A stretch of 64,000 nt of DNA from Sisyra terminalis (GCA_958496175.1 OY292280.1:21266001-21330000); one strand, 5' to 3'. Numbered from the stretch's first letter, positions 1 to 12,793 are shown. Program-made: numbers and translations. The notes: generated by a model from the sequence alone, not told the origin.

Positions 1-3000
1 TATTGAGTCATTTAAAGAAGGTGACTTTTCATTATGTGGTCTAGTTTTCTCAACGGATTTTTAATTAAGGCTATCAAGTGAAATATAATAGGAAAACAAT
101 TTTGTCCTGTGTGCCAAAAGACACCCGCAATATCGTTTCAAACTTTCAAAAAGGACAATCAAATGCATAAATAGGACATAAGGGATGTTTTCCTTCACTA
201 AAATAAAGTTGAATATTATAAACTAAACCATTCTTAACCACTATGCAAAAAATAAAAAGCATTTGATACGTATATCTTTGGAAAATTGAAACAGGAAATT
301 AAATTGATGAAAGTCTATGCGAAAAAATTCGACTGATATTGGGTCATTTAATGAAGGTGACTTTTCATTATGAGGTCTAGTTTTCTCAACGGATTCTGAA
401 TTATGGCTATCAAGTGAAATATAATAGGAAATCAATTTTGTCCTGTGTGCCAAAAGACACCCGCAATATCGTTTCAAACTTTCAAAAAGGACAATTTTCT
501 AATGCATAAAAAGGACATAAGGGATGTTTTCCTTCACTAAATTAAAGTAGAATATTATAAACTAAACCATTCTTAACCACTATGCAAAAAATAAAAAGCA
601 TTTGTTACGTATATCATTGGAAAATTGAAATTGGAAATTAAATTGTTGAAAGTCTATGCGAAAAAATTCGACTGATATTGGGTTACTTAAAGAAGGTGAC
701 TTTTCATTATGAGGTCTAGTTTTCTCAACGGATTCTGAATTAAGGCTATCAAGTGAAATATAATAGGAAAAAAATTTTGTCCTGTGTGCCAAAAGACACC
801 CGCAATATCGATTCATACTTTCAAAAAGGACAATTTTTTAATGCATAAAAAGGACATAAGGGATGTTTTCCTCACTAAATTAAAGTTGAATATTATAAAC
901 TAAACCATTCTTAACCACTATGCAAAAAATAAAAAGCGTTTGTTACGTATATCTTTGGAAAATTGAAACTGGAAATTAAATTGTTGAAAGTCTATGCGAA
1001 AAAATTCGACTGATATTGGGTCATTTAAAGAAGGTGACTTTTCAATATGAGGACTAGTTTTCTCAACGGATTTTGAATTAAGGCTATCAAGTGAAATATA
1101 ATAGGAAAACAATTCTGTCCTGTGTGCCAAAAGACACCCGCAATATCGTTTCAAACTTTCAAAAAGGACAATTTTCTAATGCATAAAAAGGACATAAAGG
1201 ATGTTTTCCTCACTAAATTAAAGTTGAATATTATAAACTAAACCATTCTTAACCCCTATGCAAAAAATAAAAAGCATTTGTTACGTATATCTTTGGAAAA
1301 TTGAAACAGGAAATTAAATTGTTGAAAGTCTATGCGAAAAAATTCGACTGATATTGGGTCACTTAAAGAAGGTGACTTTTCATTATGAGTTCTAGTTTTC
1401 TCAACGGATTTTGAATTAAGGCTATCAAGTGAAATATAATAGGAAAAAAATTTTGTCCTGTGTGCCAAAAGACACCCGCAATATCGTTTCAAACTTTCAA
1501 AAAGGACAATTTTCTAATGCATAAAAAGGACATAAGGGATGTTTTCCTCACTAAATTAAAGTTGAATATTATAAACTAAACCATTCTTAACCACTATGCA
1601 AAAAATAAAAAGCATTTGCTACGTATATCTTTGGAAAATTGAAACTGGAAATTAAATTTTTGAAAGTCTATGCGAAAAAATTCGACTGATATTGGGTCAT
1701 TTAAAGAAGGTGACTTTTCATTATGAGGTCTAGTTTTCTCAACGGATTCTGAATTAAGGCTATCAAGTGAAATATAATAGGAAATCAATTTTGTCCTGTG
1801 TGCCAAAAGACACCCGCAATATCGTTTCAAACTTTCAAAAAGGACAATTTTCTAATGCATTAAAAGGACATAAGGGATGATTTCCTTCACTAAATTAAAG
1901 TAGAATATTATAAACTAAACCATTCTTAACCACTATGCAAAAAATAAAAAGCATTTGTTACGTATATCTTTGGAAAATTGAAATTGGAAATTAAATTTTT
2001 GAAAGTCTATGCGAAAAAATTCGACTGATATTGGGTCATTTAAAGAAGGTGACTTTTCATTATGAGGTCTAGTTTTCTCAACGGATTCTGAATTAAGGCT
2101 ATCAAGTGAAGTATAATAGGAAAACAAATTTGTCCTGTGTGCCAAAAGACGCCCGCAATATCGTTTCAAACTTTCATAAAGGACAATTTTCTAATGCATA
2201 AAAAGGACATAAGGGATGTTTTCCTCACTAAATTAAAGTTGAATATTATAAACTAAACCATTCTTAACCACTATGCAAAAAATAAAATGCATTTGTTACG
2301 TACATTTTTGGAAAATTGAAACTGGAAATTAAATTGATGAAAGTCTATGCGAAAAAATTCGACTGATATTGGGTCATTTAAAGAAGGTGACTTTTCATTA
2401 TGAGGTCTAGTTTTCTCAACGGATTCTGAATTAAGGCCATCAAGTGAAATATAATAGGAAATCAATTTTGTCCTGTGTGCCAAAAGACACCCGCAATATC
2501 GTTTCATACTTTCAAAAAGGACAATTTTTTAATGCATAAAAAGGACATAAGGGATGTTTTTCTCACTAAATTAAAGTTGAATATTATAAACTAAACCATT
2601 CTTAACCACTATGCAAAAAATAAAAAGCTTTTGTTACGTACATTTTTGGAAAATTGAAACTGGAAATTAAATTGATGAAAGTCTATGCGAAAAAATTCGA
2701 CTGATATTGGGTCATTTAAAGAAGGTGACTTTTCATTATGAGGTCTAGTTTTCTCAACGGATTCTGAATTAAGGCAATCAAGTGAAATATAATAGGAAAA
2801 CAATTTTGTCCTGTGTGCCAAAAGACACCCGCAATATCGTTTCAAACTTTAAAAAAGGACAATTTTCAAATGCATAAAAAGGACATATGGGATGTTTTCC
2901 TCACTAAATTAAAGTTGAATATTATAAACTAAACCATTCTTAACCACTATGCAAAAATAAAAAGCATTTGTTACGTATATCTTTGGAAAATTGAAACTGG

Positions 3001-3259
3001 AAATTAAATTGATGAAAGTCTATGCGAAAAAATTCGACTGATATTGGGTCATTTAAAGAAGGTGACTTTTCATTATGAGGTCTAGTTTTCTCAACGGATT
3101 CAGAATTTAGGCCATCAAGTGAAATATAATAGGAAATCAATTTTGCCCTGTGTGCCAAAAGACACCCGCAATATCGTTTCAAACTTTCAAAAAGCACAAT
3201 TTTCTAATGCATTAAAAGGACATAAGGGATGGTTTCCTTCACTAAATTAAAGTTGAATA

Positions 3260-6200
3260 TTATAAACTAAACCATTCTCTACCACTATGCAAAAATAAAA
3301 AGCATTTGTTACGTATATCTTTGGAAAATTGAAACTGGAAATTAAATTGATGAAAGTCTATGCGAAAAAATTCGACTGATATTGGGTCATTAAAAGAAGG
3401 TGACTTTTCATTATGAGGTCTAGTTTTCTCCACGGATTCTGAATTAAGGCCATCAAGTGAAATATAATAGGAAATCAATTTTGTCCTGTGTGCCAAAAGA
3501 CACCCGCAATATCGTTTCAAACTTTCAAAAAGGACAATTTTCTAATGCATTAAAAGGACATAAGGGATGTTTTCCTCACTAAATTAAAGTTGAATATTAT
3601 AAACTAAACCATTCTTAACCACTATGCAAAAAATAAAAAGCATTTGTTATGTATATCTTTGGAAAATTGAAACTGGAAATTAAATTGTTGAAAGTCTATG
3701 CGAAAAAATTCGACTGATATTGGGTCATTTAAAGAAGGTGACTTTTCATTATGAGGTCTAGTTTTCTCAACGGATTCTGAATTAAGGCAATCAAGTGAAA
3801 TATAATAGGAAATCAATTTTGTCCTGTGTGCCAAAAGACACCCGCAATATCGTTTCAAACTTTCAAAAGGGACCATTTTCTAATGCATAAAAAAGACATA
3901 AGGGATGTTTTCCTTCAGTAAATTAAAGTAGAATATTATAAACTAAACCATTCTTAACCACTATGCAAAAAATAAAAAGCATTTGTTACGTATATATTTG
4001 GAAAATTGAAACTGGAAATTAAATTGTTTAAAGTCTAAGCGAAAAAATTCGACTGATATTGGGTCACTTAAAGAAGGTGACATTTCATTATGAGGTTTAG
4101 TTTTCTCAACGGATTTTGAATTAAGGCTATCAAGTGAAATTTAATAGGAAAAAAATTTTGTCCTGTGTGCCAAAAGACACCCGCAATATCGTTTCATACT
4201 TTCATAAAGGACAATTTTTTAATGCATAAAAAGGACATAAGGGATGTTTCCCTCACTAAATTAAAGTTGAATATTATAAACTAAACCATTCTTAACCACT
4301 ATGCAAAAAATAAAAAGCATTTGTTACGTACATTTTTGGAAAATTGAAACTGGAAATTAAATTGATGAAAGTCTATGCGAAAAAATTCGACTGATATTGG
4401 GTCATTTAAAGAAGGTGACTTTTCATTACGAGGTCTAGTTTTCTCAACGGATTCTGAATTATGGCAATCAAGTGAAATATAATAGGAAAACAATTTGGTC
4501 CTGTGTGCCAAAAGACACCCGCAATATCGTTTCAAACTTTCAAAAAGGACAATTTTCTAATGCATAAAAAGGATATAAGGGATGTTTTCCTCACTAAATT
4601 AAAGTTGAATATTATAAACTAAACCATTCTTAACCACTATGCAAAAAATAAAAAGCATTTGTTACGTACATTTTTGGAAAATTGAAACTGGAAATTAAAT
4701 TGATGAAAGTCTATGCGAAAAAATTCGACTGATATTGGGTCATTTAAAGAAGGTGACTTTTCATTACGAGGTCTAGTTTTCTCAACGGATTCTGAATTAT
4801 GGCAATCAAGTGAAATATAATAGGAAAACAATTTGGTCCTGTGTGCCAAAAGACACCCGCAATATCGTTTCAAACTTTCAAAAAGGACAATTTTCTAATG
4901 CATAAAAAGGATATAAGGGATGTTTTCCTCACTAAATTAAAGTTGAATATTATAAACTAAACCATTCTCTACCACTATGCAAAAATAAAAAGCATTTGTT
5001 ACGTATATCTTTGGAAAATTGAAACTGGAAATTAAATTGATGAAAGTCTATGCGAAAAAATTCGACTGATATTGGGTCATTAAAAGAAGGTGACTTTTCA
5101 TTATGAGGTCTAGTTTTCTCCACGGATTCTGAATTAAGGCCATCAAGTGAAATATAATAGGAAATCAATTTTGTCCTGTGTGCCAAAAGACACCCGCAAT
5201 ATCGTTTCAAACTTTCAAAAAGGACAATTTTCTAATGCATTAAAAGGACATAAGGGATGTTTTCCTCACTAAATTAAAGTTGAATATTATAAACTAAACC
5301 ATTCTTAACCACTATGCAAAAAATAAAAAGCATTTGTTATGTATATCTTTGGAAAATTGAAACTGGAAATTAAATTGTTGAAAGTCTATGCGAAAAAATT
5401 CGACTGATATTGGGTCATTTAAAGAAGGTGACTTTTCATTATGAGGTCTAGTTTTCTCAACGGATTCTGAATTAAGGCAATCAAGTGAAATATAATAGGA
5501 AATCAATTTTGTCCTGTGTGCCAAAAGACACCCGCAATATCGTTTCAAACTTTCAAAAGGGACCATTTTCTAATGCATAAAAAAGACATAAGGGATGTTT
5601 TCCTTCAGTAAATTAAAGTAGAATATTATAAACTAAACCATTCTTAACCACTATGCAAAAAATAAAAAGCATTTGTTACGTATATATTTGGAAAATTGAA
5701 ACTGGAAATTAAATTGTTTAAAGTCTAAGCGAAAAAATTCGACTGATATTGGGTCACTTAAAGAAGGTGACATTTCATTATGAGGTTTAGTTTTCTCAAC
5801 GGATTTTGAATTAAGGCTATCAAGTGAAATTTAATAGGAAAAAAATTTTGTCCTGTGTGCCAAAAGACACCCGCAATATCGTTTCATACTTTCATAAAGG
5901 ACAATTTTTTAATGCATAAAAAGGACATAAGGGATGTTTCCCTCACTAAATTAAAGTTGAATATTATAAACTAAACCATTCTTAACCACTATGCAAAAAA
6001 TAAAAAGCATTTGTTACGTACATTTTTGGAAAATTGAAACTGGAAATTAAATTGATGAAAGTCTATGCGAAAAAATTCGACTGATATTGGGTCATTTAAA
6101 GAAGGTGACTTTTCATTACGAGGTCTAGTTTTCTCAACGGATTCTGAATTATGGCAATCAAGTGAAATATAATAGGAAAACAATTTGGTCCTGTGTGCCA

Positions 6201-6639
6201 AAAGACACCCGCAATATCGTTTCATACTTTCAAAAAGGACAATTTTTTAATGCATAAAAAGGACATAAGGGATGTTTTCCTCACTAAATTAAAGTTGAAT
6301 ATTATAAACTAAACCATTCTTAACCACTATGCAAAAAATAAAAAGCATTTGTTACGTACATTTTTGGAAAATTGAAACTGGAAATTAAATTGATGAAAGT
6401 CTATGCGAAAAAATTCGACTGATATTGGGTCATTTAAAGAAGGTGACTTTTCATTACGAGGTCTAGTTTTCTCAACGGATTCTGAATTATGGCAATCAAG
6501 TGAAATATAATAGGAAAACAATTTGGTCCTGTGTGCCAAAAGACACCCGCAATATCGTTTCAAACTTTCAAAAAGGACAATTTTCTAATGCATAAAAAGG
6601 ATATAAGGGATGTTTTCCTCACTAAATTAAAGTTGAATA
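3260..6639 (+). repeat. Duplicated 5-monomer higher-order repeat (1690 bp x 2)
   Basis: 3260-4949 is repeated at 4950-6639 with a shift of 1690 bp (5 x 338). Diagnostic variants recur in order: CCATTCTCTACC, TTGTTATGTATATC, CAAAAGGGACCATTTTC, AAGTCTAAGC with GTGACATTTC, and TCATTACGAGG. The two halves differ at only a few sites, for example TTTCTAATGC with GGATATAAGG near 4555 against TTTTTAATGC with GGACATAAGG near 6245. This is typical of recent unequal exchange. Collapse or expansion during assembly cannot be excluded from sequence alone. Confidence 0.9.
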
Positions 6640-7239
6640 TTATAAACTAAACCATTCTTAACCCCTATGCAAAAATAAAAAGCATTTGTTACGTATATCT
6701 TTGGAAAATTGAAACTGGAAATTAAATTGATGAAAGTCTATGCGAAAAAATTCGACTGATATTGGGTCATTTAAAGAAGGTGACTTTTCATTATGAGGTC
6801 TAGTTTTCTCAACGGATTCTGAATTAAGGCCATCAAGTGAAATATAATAGGAAATCAATTTTGTCCTGTGTGCCAAAAGACACCCGCAATATCGTTTCAA
6901 ACTTTCAAAAAGGACAATTTTCTAATGCGTTCAAAGGACATAAGGGATGTTTTCCTTCACTAAATTTAAGTTGAATATTATAAACTAAACCATTCTTAAC
7001 CACTATGCAAAAAATAAAAAGCATTTGTTACGTACATCTTTGGAAAATTGAAACTGGAAATTAAATTGATGAAAGTCTATGCGAAAAAATTCGACTGATA
7101 TTGGGTCATTTAAAGAAGGTGACTTTTCATTATGAGGTCTAGTTTTCTCATCGGATTCTGAATTAAGGCTATCAAGTGAAATATAATAGGAAAACAATTT
7201 TGTCCTGTGTGCCAAAAGACACCCGCAATATCGTTTCAA

Positions 7240-10200
7240 ACTTTCAAAAAGGGCAATTTTCTAATGCATAAAAAGGACATAAGGGATGTTTTCCTCACTA
7301 AATTAAAGTTGAATATTATAAACTAAACCATTCTTAACCACTATGCAAAAAATAAAAAGCATTTGTTACGTATATCTTTGGAAAATTGAAACTGGAAATT
7401 AAATTGTTGAAAGTCTATGCGAAAAAATTCGTCTGATATTGGGTCATTTAAAGAAGGTGACTTTTCATTATGAGGTCTAGTTTTCACAACGGATTCTGAA
7501 TTAAGGCCATCAAGTGAAATATAATAGGAAATCAATTTTGTCCTGTGTGCCAAAAGACACCCGCAATATCGTTTCAAACTTTCAAAAAGGACAATTTTCT
7601 AATGCGTTCAAAGGACATAAGGGATGTTTTCCTTCACTAAATTTAAGTTGAATATTATAAACTAAACCATTCTTAACCACTATGCAAAAAATAAAAAGCA
7701 TTTGTTACGTACATTTTTGGAAAATTGAAACTGGAAATTAAATTGATGAAAGTCTATGCGAAAAAATTCGACTGATATTGGGTCATTTAAAGAAGGTGAC
7801 TTTTCATTATGAGGTCTAGTCTTCTCATCGGATTCTGAATTAAGGCTATCAAGTGAAATATAATAGGAAAACAATTTTGTCCTGTGTGCCAAAAGACACC
7901 CGCAATATCGTTTCAAACTTTCAAAAAGGACAATTTTCTAATGCATAAAAAGGACATAACGGATGTTTTCCTCACTAAATTAAAGTTGAATATTATAAAC
8001 TAAACCATTCTTAACCACTATGCAAAAAATAAAAAGCATTTGTTACGTATATCTTTGGAAAATTGAAACTGGAAATTAAATTGTTGAAAGTCTATGCGAA
8101 AAAATTCGTCTGATATTGGGTCATTTAAAGAAGGTGACTTTTCATTATGAGGTCTAGTTTTCACAACGGATTCTGAATTAAGGCCATCAAGTGAAATATA
8201 ATAGGAAATCAATTTTGTCCTGTGTGCCAAAAGACACCCGCAATATCGTTTCAAACTTTCAAAAAGGACAATTTTCTAATGCGTTCAAAGGACATAAGGG
8301 ATGTTTTCCTTCACTAAATTTAAGTTGAATATTATAAACTAAACCATTCTTAACCACTATGCAAAAAATAAAAAGCATTTGTTACGTACATCTTTGGAAA
8401 ATTGAAACTGGAAATTAAATTGATGAAAGTCTATGCGAAAAAATTCGACTGATATTGGGTCATTTAAAGAAGGTGACTTTTCATTATGAGGTCTAGTTTT
8501 CTCAACGGATTCTGAATTAAGGCTATCAAGTGAAATATAATAGGAAAACAATTTTGTCCTGTGTGCCAAAAGACACCCGCAATATCGTTTCAAACTTTCA
8601 AAAAGGACAATTTTCTAATGCATAAAAAGGACATAAGGGATGTTTTCCTTCACTAAATTAAAGTAGAATATTATAAACTAAACCATTCTTAACCACTATG
8701 CAAAAAATAAAAAGCATTTGTTACGTATATCTTTGGAAAATTGAAACTGGAAATTAAATTGATGAAAGTCTATGCGAAAAAATTCGACTGATATAGGGTC
8801 ATTTAAAGAAGGTGACTTTTCATTATGAGGTCTAGTTTTCTCAACGGATTTAGAATTAAGGCTATCAAGTGAAATATTATGTGAAAAAAATGTTGTCCTG
8901 TGTGCCAAAAGACACCCGCAATATCGTTTCAAACTTTCTAGAAGGACAATTTTCTAATGCATAAAAAGGACATAAGGGATGTTTTCCTTCACTAAATTAA
9001 AGTAGAATATTAAAAACTAATCCATTCTTAACCACTATGCAAAAAATAAAAAGCATTTGTTACGTATATCTTTGAAAAATTGAAACTGGAAATTAAATTG
9101 TTGAAAGTCTATGCGAAAAAATTCGACTGATATTGGGTCATTTAAAGAAGGTGACTTTTCATTATGAGGTCTAGTTTTCTCAACGGATTCTGAATTAAGG
9201 CTATCAAGTGAAATATAATAGGAAAACAATTTTGTCCTGTGTGCCAAAAGACACCCGCAATATCGTTTCAAACTTTCAAAAAGGGCAATTTTCTAATGCA
9301 TAAAAAGGACATAAGGGATGTTTTCCTCACTAAATTAAAGTTGAATATTATAAACTAAACCATTCTTAACCACTATGCAAAAAATAAAAAGCATTTGTTA
9401 CGTATATCTTTGGAAAATTGAAACTGGAAATTAAATTGTTGAAAGTCTATGCGAAAAAATTCGTCTGATATTGGGTCATTTAAAGAAGGTGACTTTTCAT
9501 TATGAGGTCTAGTTTTCACAACGGATTCTGAATTAAGGCCATCAAGTGAAATATAATAGGAAATCAATTTTGTCCTGTGTGCCAAAAGACACCCGCAATA
9601 TCGTTTCAAACTTTCAAAAAGGACAATTTTCTAATGCGTTCAAAGGACATAAGGGATGTTTTCCTTCACTAAATTTAAGTTGAATATTATAAACTAAACC
9701 ATTCTTAACCACTATGCAAAAAATAAAAAGCATTTGTTACGTACATTTTTGGAAAATTGAAACTGGAAATTAAATTGATGAAAGTCTATGCGAAAAAATT
9801 CGACTGATATTGGGTCATTTAAAGAAGGTGACTTTTCATTATGAGGTCTAGTCTTCTCATCGGATTCTGAATTAAGGCTATCAAGTGAAATATAATAGGA
9901 AAACAATTTTGTCCTGTGTGCCAAAAGACACCCGCAATATCGTTTCAAACTTTCAAAAAGGACAATTTTCTAATGCATAAAAAGGACATAACGGATGTTT
10001 TCCTCACTAAATTAAAGTTGAATATTATAAACTAAACCATTCTTAACCACTATGCAAAAAATAAAAAGCATTTGTTACGTATATCTTTGGAAAATTGAAA
10101 CTGGAAATTAAATTGTTGAAAGTCTATGCGAAAAAATTCGTCTGATATTGGGTCATTTAAAGAAGGTGACTTTTCATTATGAGGTCTAGTTTTCACAACG

Positions 10201-11303
10201 GATTCTGAATTAAGGCCATCAAGTGAAATATAATAGGAAATCAATTTTGTCCTGTGTGCCAAAAGACACCCGCAATATCGTTTCAAACTTTCAAAAAGGA
10301 CAATTTTCTAATGCGTTCAAAGGACATAAGGGATGTTTTCCTTCACTAAATTTAAGTTGAATATTATAAACTAAACCATTCTTAACCACTATGCAAAAAA
10401 TAAAAAGCATTTGTTACGTACATCTTTGGAAAATTGAAACTGGAAATTAAATTGATGAAAGTCTATGCGAAAAAATTCGACTGATATTGGGTCATTTAAA
10501 GAAGGTGACTTTTCATTATGAGGTCTAGTTTTCTCAACGGATTCTGAATTAAGGCTATCAAGTGAAATATAATAGGAAAACAATTTTGTCCTGTGTGCCA
10601 AAAGACACCCGCAATATCGTTTCAAACTTTCAAAAAGGACAATTTTCTAATGCATAAAAAGGACATAAGGGATGTTTTCCTTCACTAAATTAAAGTAGAA
10701 TATTATAAACTAAACCATTCTTAACCACTATGCAAAAAATAAAAAGCATTTGTTACGTATATCTTTGGAAAATTGAAACTGGAAATTAAATTGATGAAAG
10801 TCTATGCGAAAAAATTCGACTGATATAGGGTCATTTAAAGAAGGTGACTTTTCATTATGAGGTCTAGTTTTCTCAACGGATTTAGAATTAAGGCTATCAA
10901 GTGAAATATTATGTGAAAAAAATGTTGTCCTGTGTGCCAAAAGACACCCGCAATATCGTTTCAAACTTTCTAGAAGGACAATTTTCTAATGCATAAAAAG
11001 GACATAAGGGATGTTTTCCTTCACTAAATTAAAGTAGAATATTAAAAACTAATCCATTCTTAACCACTATGCAAAAAATAAAAAGCATTTGTTACGTATA
11101 TCTTTGAAAAATTGAAACTGGAAATTAAATTGTTGAAAGTCTATGCGAAAAAATTCGACTGATATTGGGTCATTTAAAGAAGGTGACTTTTCATTATGAG
11201 GTCTAGTTTTCTCAACGGATTCTGAATTAAGGCTATCAAGTGAAATATAATAGGAAAACAATTTTGTCCTGTGTGCCAAAAGACACCCGCAATATCGTTT
11301 CAA
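7240..11303 (+). repeat. Duplicated 6-monomer higher-order repeat (2032 bp x 2)
   Basis: 7240-9271 matches 9272-11303 with a 2032-bp shift. Shared private variants in the same order include ATTCGTCTGATATTGG with TTTTCACAACGG, CTAGTCTTCTCATCGG, CATAACGGATG, TAATGCGTTCAAAGG, ATATTATGTGAAAAAAATG with TTTCTAGAAGGAC, and AAAAACTAATCCATTC. I saw no difference inside the unit apart from the boundary itself (GGGCAATTTT at 7250 and 9282; GGACAATTTT after 11303). Confidence 0.92.
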
Positions 11304-12062
11304 ACTTTCAAAAAGGACAATTTTCTAATGCATAAAAAGGACATAAGGGATGTTTTCCTCACTAAATTAAAGTTGAATATTATAAACTAAACCATTCTTA
11401 ACCACTATGCAAAAAATAAAAAGCATTTGTAACGTATATCTTTGGAAAATTGAAACTGGAAATTAAAATGATGAAAGTCTAAGCGAAAAAATTCGACTGA
11501 TATTGGGTCATTTAAAGAAGGTGACTTTTCAATATGAGGTCTAGTTTTCTCAACGGATTTTGAAATAAGGCTATCAAGTGAAATATAATAGGAAAAAAAT
11601 TTTGTCCTGTGTGCCAAAAGACACTTGCAATATCGTTTCAAACTTTCAAAAAGGACAATTTTCTAATGCATAAAAAGGGCATAAGGGATGTTTTCCTTCA
11701 CTAAATTAAAGTAGAATATTATAAACTAAACCATTCTTAACCACTATGCAAAAAATAAAAAGCATTTGTTGGAAAACTTTTAGGTCCTTGATCCTTTTTT
11801 TCAAGAAAACAAATTTGTATTTAAATAGCATTAGCTAGCACAATAGGTGAATTTTAAATATCGAAAAAACCATTAACGATATCGAAAACTTTAGGTTTTA
11901 TTGGATTTTTGTTTCGATCGTAACGTAATATTGCTACGGTGTGAATTTCTTCGAGAAATTCGACAAACATTTTTTTGAAAAAAGTCGACGTACATTTGGT
12001 CGACGAAATAAAATTTCTCAGAAGAGAAAAAAAAAAGTTTTTCCCTTTAAGCTTTTCCGGGA

Positions 12063-12145
12063 CCCAATTTATACCATCGATAGAGTAATTCAAGCGCTAT
12101 CGAATGAGCCTACTATCGTTAACCTACGATCGATAGTTATCGCTA
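12063..12145. promoter_or_regulatory. Cluster of CGATAG/CTATCG motifs
   Basis: Four copies of CGATAG or its complement lie in about 75 bp (ACCATCGATAGAG, GCGCTATCGAATG, TACTATCGTTAACC, CGATCGATAGTTATCGC). The cluster is kept in all six unit copies. It resembles half-sites of TATCGATA-type binding elements known from insects, but no full TATCGATA is present. The protein-binding role is a guess. Confidence 0.3.
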
Positions 12146-12270
12146 CAAATGGCTTTGAAGTTGAAAAAAGTGAAAAAAATTGCCAATTTAGGCCTATTCT
12201 TGGGATTCTTCAGAATTTCTGCCGGAAAATTTTCGCCAAAAAACTGAAAAATTGTATAATTAAAAATGAT

Positions 12271-12455
12271 TTTTAGGCTTCTCGGAGCGTAACTAAGCCA
12301 TTCCCGAAATCCCATTTCACTAAATTCGAAAATTCGAGGTCCCCCCCCCAAAAAAATAACCGAAAAAATTGACTTCAGGATATGTTTTTTAGGCCTCCCG
12401 TGACGTAACTAAGCCATTCCCAGAGTCCTACTTCCCGAAAATCGAAAATTCGGTA
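12271..12455 (+). repeat. Two-copy direct repeat with C tract, period about 115 bp
   Basis: TTTTAGGCTTCTCGG..GTAACTAAGCCATTCCC (from 12271) recurs diverged as TTTTTTAGGCCTCCCG..GTAACTAAGCCATTCCC (from 12385). Each copy runs on into AAATTCGAAAATTCG or ATCGAAAATTCGG. A run of nine C at 12341-12349, followed by an A run, separates them. The C run varies among copies, as expected for slippage. On the minus strand the repeat gives paired peptides with the core EWLSY; I take these as a consequence of the duplication. Confidence 0.7.
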
Positions 12456-12467
12456 ATTTTTCGGGAA

Positions 12468-12525
12468 TGACGTCATTGGGTGGCGACGTATGTGTGACGT
12501 TATATATATGAAAAGAGTGACGTCA
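12468..12525. promoter_or_regulatory. TGACGTCA (CRE/ATF-type) cluster in unit A
   Basis: TGACGTCA occurs at 12468-12475 and 12518-12525, with TGACGTTA at 12495-12502 between them and GTGACGTAAC about 60 bp upstream. TGACGTCA is the established palindromic site for CREB/ATF bZIP factors. In copies C, D and D' the middle site is also a perfect TGACGTCA. Whether it is bound is unknown. Confidence 0.4.
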
Positions 12526-12564
12526 CAAAACCATTGAGCAAAAATAAAATGAAAAATATATAGC

Positions 12565-12626
12565 ATCATCGATCGATCATTTCGAACCCGAAAGGTTGGA
12601 ACTGTTCGATCGAATATTTCGATGAT
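12565..12626. repeat. Short inverted repeat rich in CGATCG
   Basis: ATCATCGA at 12565-12572 is mirrored by TCGATGAT at 12619-12626. CGATCGATCATTTCG and TTCGATCGAATATTTCG lie inside, so the whole could fold as an imperfect hairpin. It is kept in every unit copy. No function is assigned. Confidence 0.45.
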
Positions 12627-12710
12627 ACAATGTCTGGAATGAGGAATTAATGTTAATTAGATATATTATAAGCTGTAAGGAATAGAAATCAAATATTAGA
12701 AATTATAAAA

Positions 12711-12793
12711 ATCCGGGACCAATCGGGATGCGAACCAGGGACCTCGACTCCGAACAACAGCAACGGCGACCAAGACGACTCGGCCATCAGATG
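12711..12793 (-). pseudogene. tRNA-derived module I (unit A), pol III A and B boxes
   Basis: Read on the minus strand, TGGCCGAGTCGTCTTGG (12770-12786) matches the Leu/Ser-type A box (TGGCCGAG..GG). GGTTCGCATCCC (12725-12736) matches the B box (GGTTCGANTCC) with one mismatch. The 50-nt spacing from A-box start to B-box start fits a class II tRNA with a short variable arm. The T stem pairs only partly and the acceptor ends do not pair, so it is a degenerate tRNA-derived sequence such as a SINE head or tRNA pseudogene, not a working tRNA. Confidence 0.75.

Larger units (their letters stand above)
1..11770 (+). repeat. Satellite array 1 (338/339-bp monomer)
   Basis: About 35 head-to-tail monomers, entering the window mid-monomer. 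Landmarks in order through one monomer: CAATATCGTTTCAAACTTTC, AAAAAGGACAATTTTCTAAT, GGACATAAGGGATGTTTTCC, TATTATAAACTAAACCATTC, GCAAAAAATAAAAAGCATTT, GAAAAAATTCGACTGATATT, CTCAACGGATT and CCTGTGTGCCAAAAGACACC. Copies differ by scattered substitutions. Length alternates between 338 and 339 mainly through CCTCACT versus CCTTCACT. The array contains a 5-mer and a 6-mer duplication, listed separately. It ends at AGCATTTGTT, where unit A begins. A 78-codon minus-strand frame recurs in most copies; I treat it as non-coding. No other gene is seen. Confidence 0.97.

Noticed and set aside
1..11770. CRISPR array or bacterial tandem gene cluster
   Set aside because: The repeats are contiguous 338-bp units without unique spacers, and no cas-like or other bacterial gene is present.
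11941..12276. 111-codon plus-strand frame (also in B, and shortened in E)
   Set aside because: It overlaps an open minus-strand frame in low-complexity AT-rich DNA, is broken in C and D, and has no recognisable motif.
12711..12793. Functional tRNA gene
   Set aside because: The A and B boxes are good, but the acceptor stem does not pair and the T stem is damaged. I call it tRNA-derived only.
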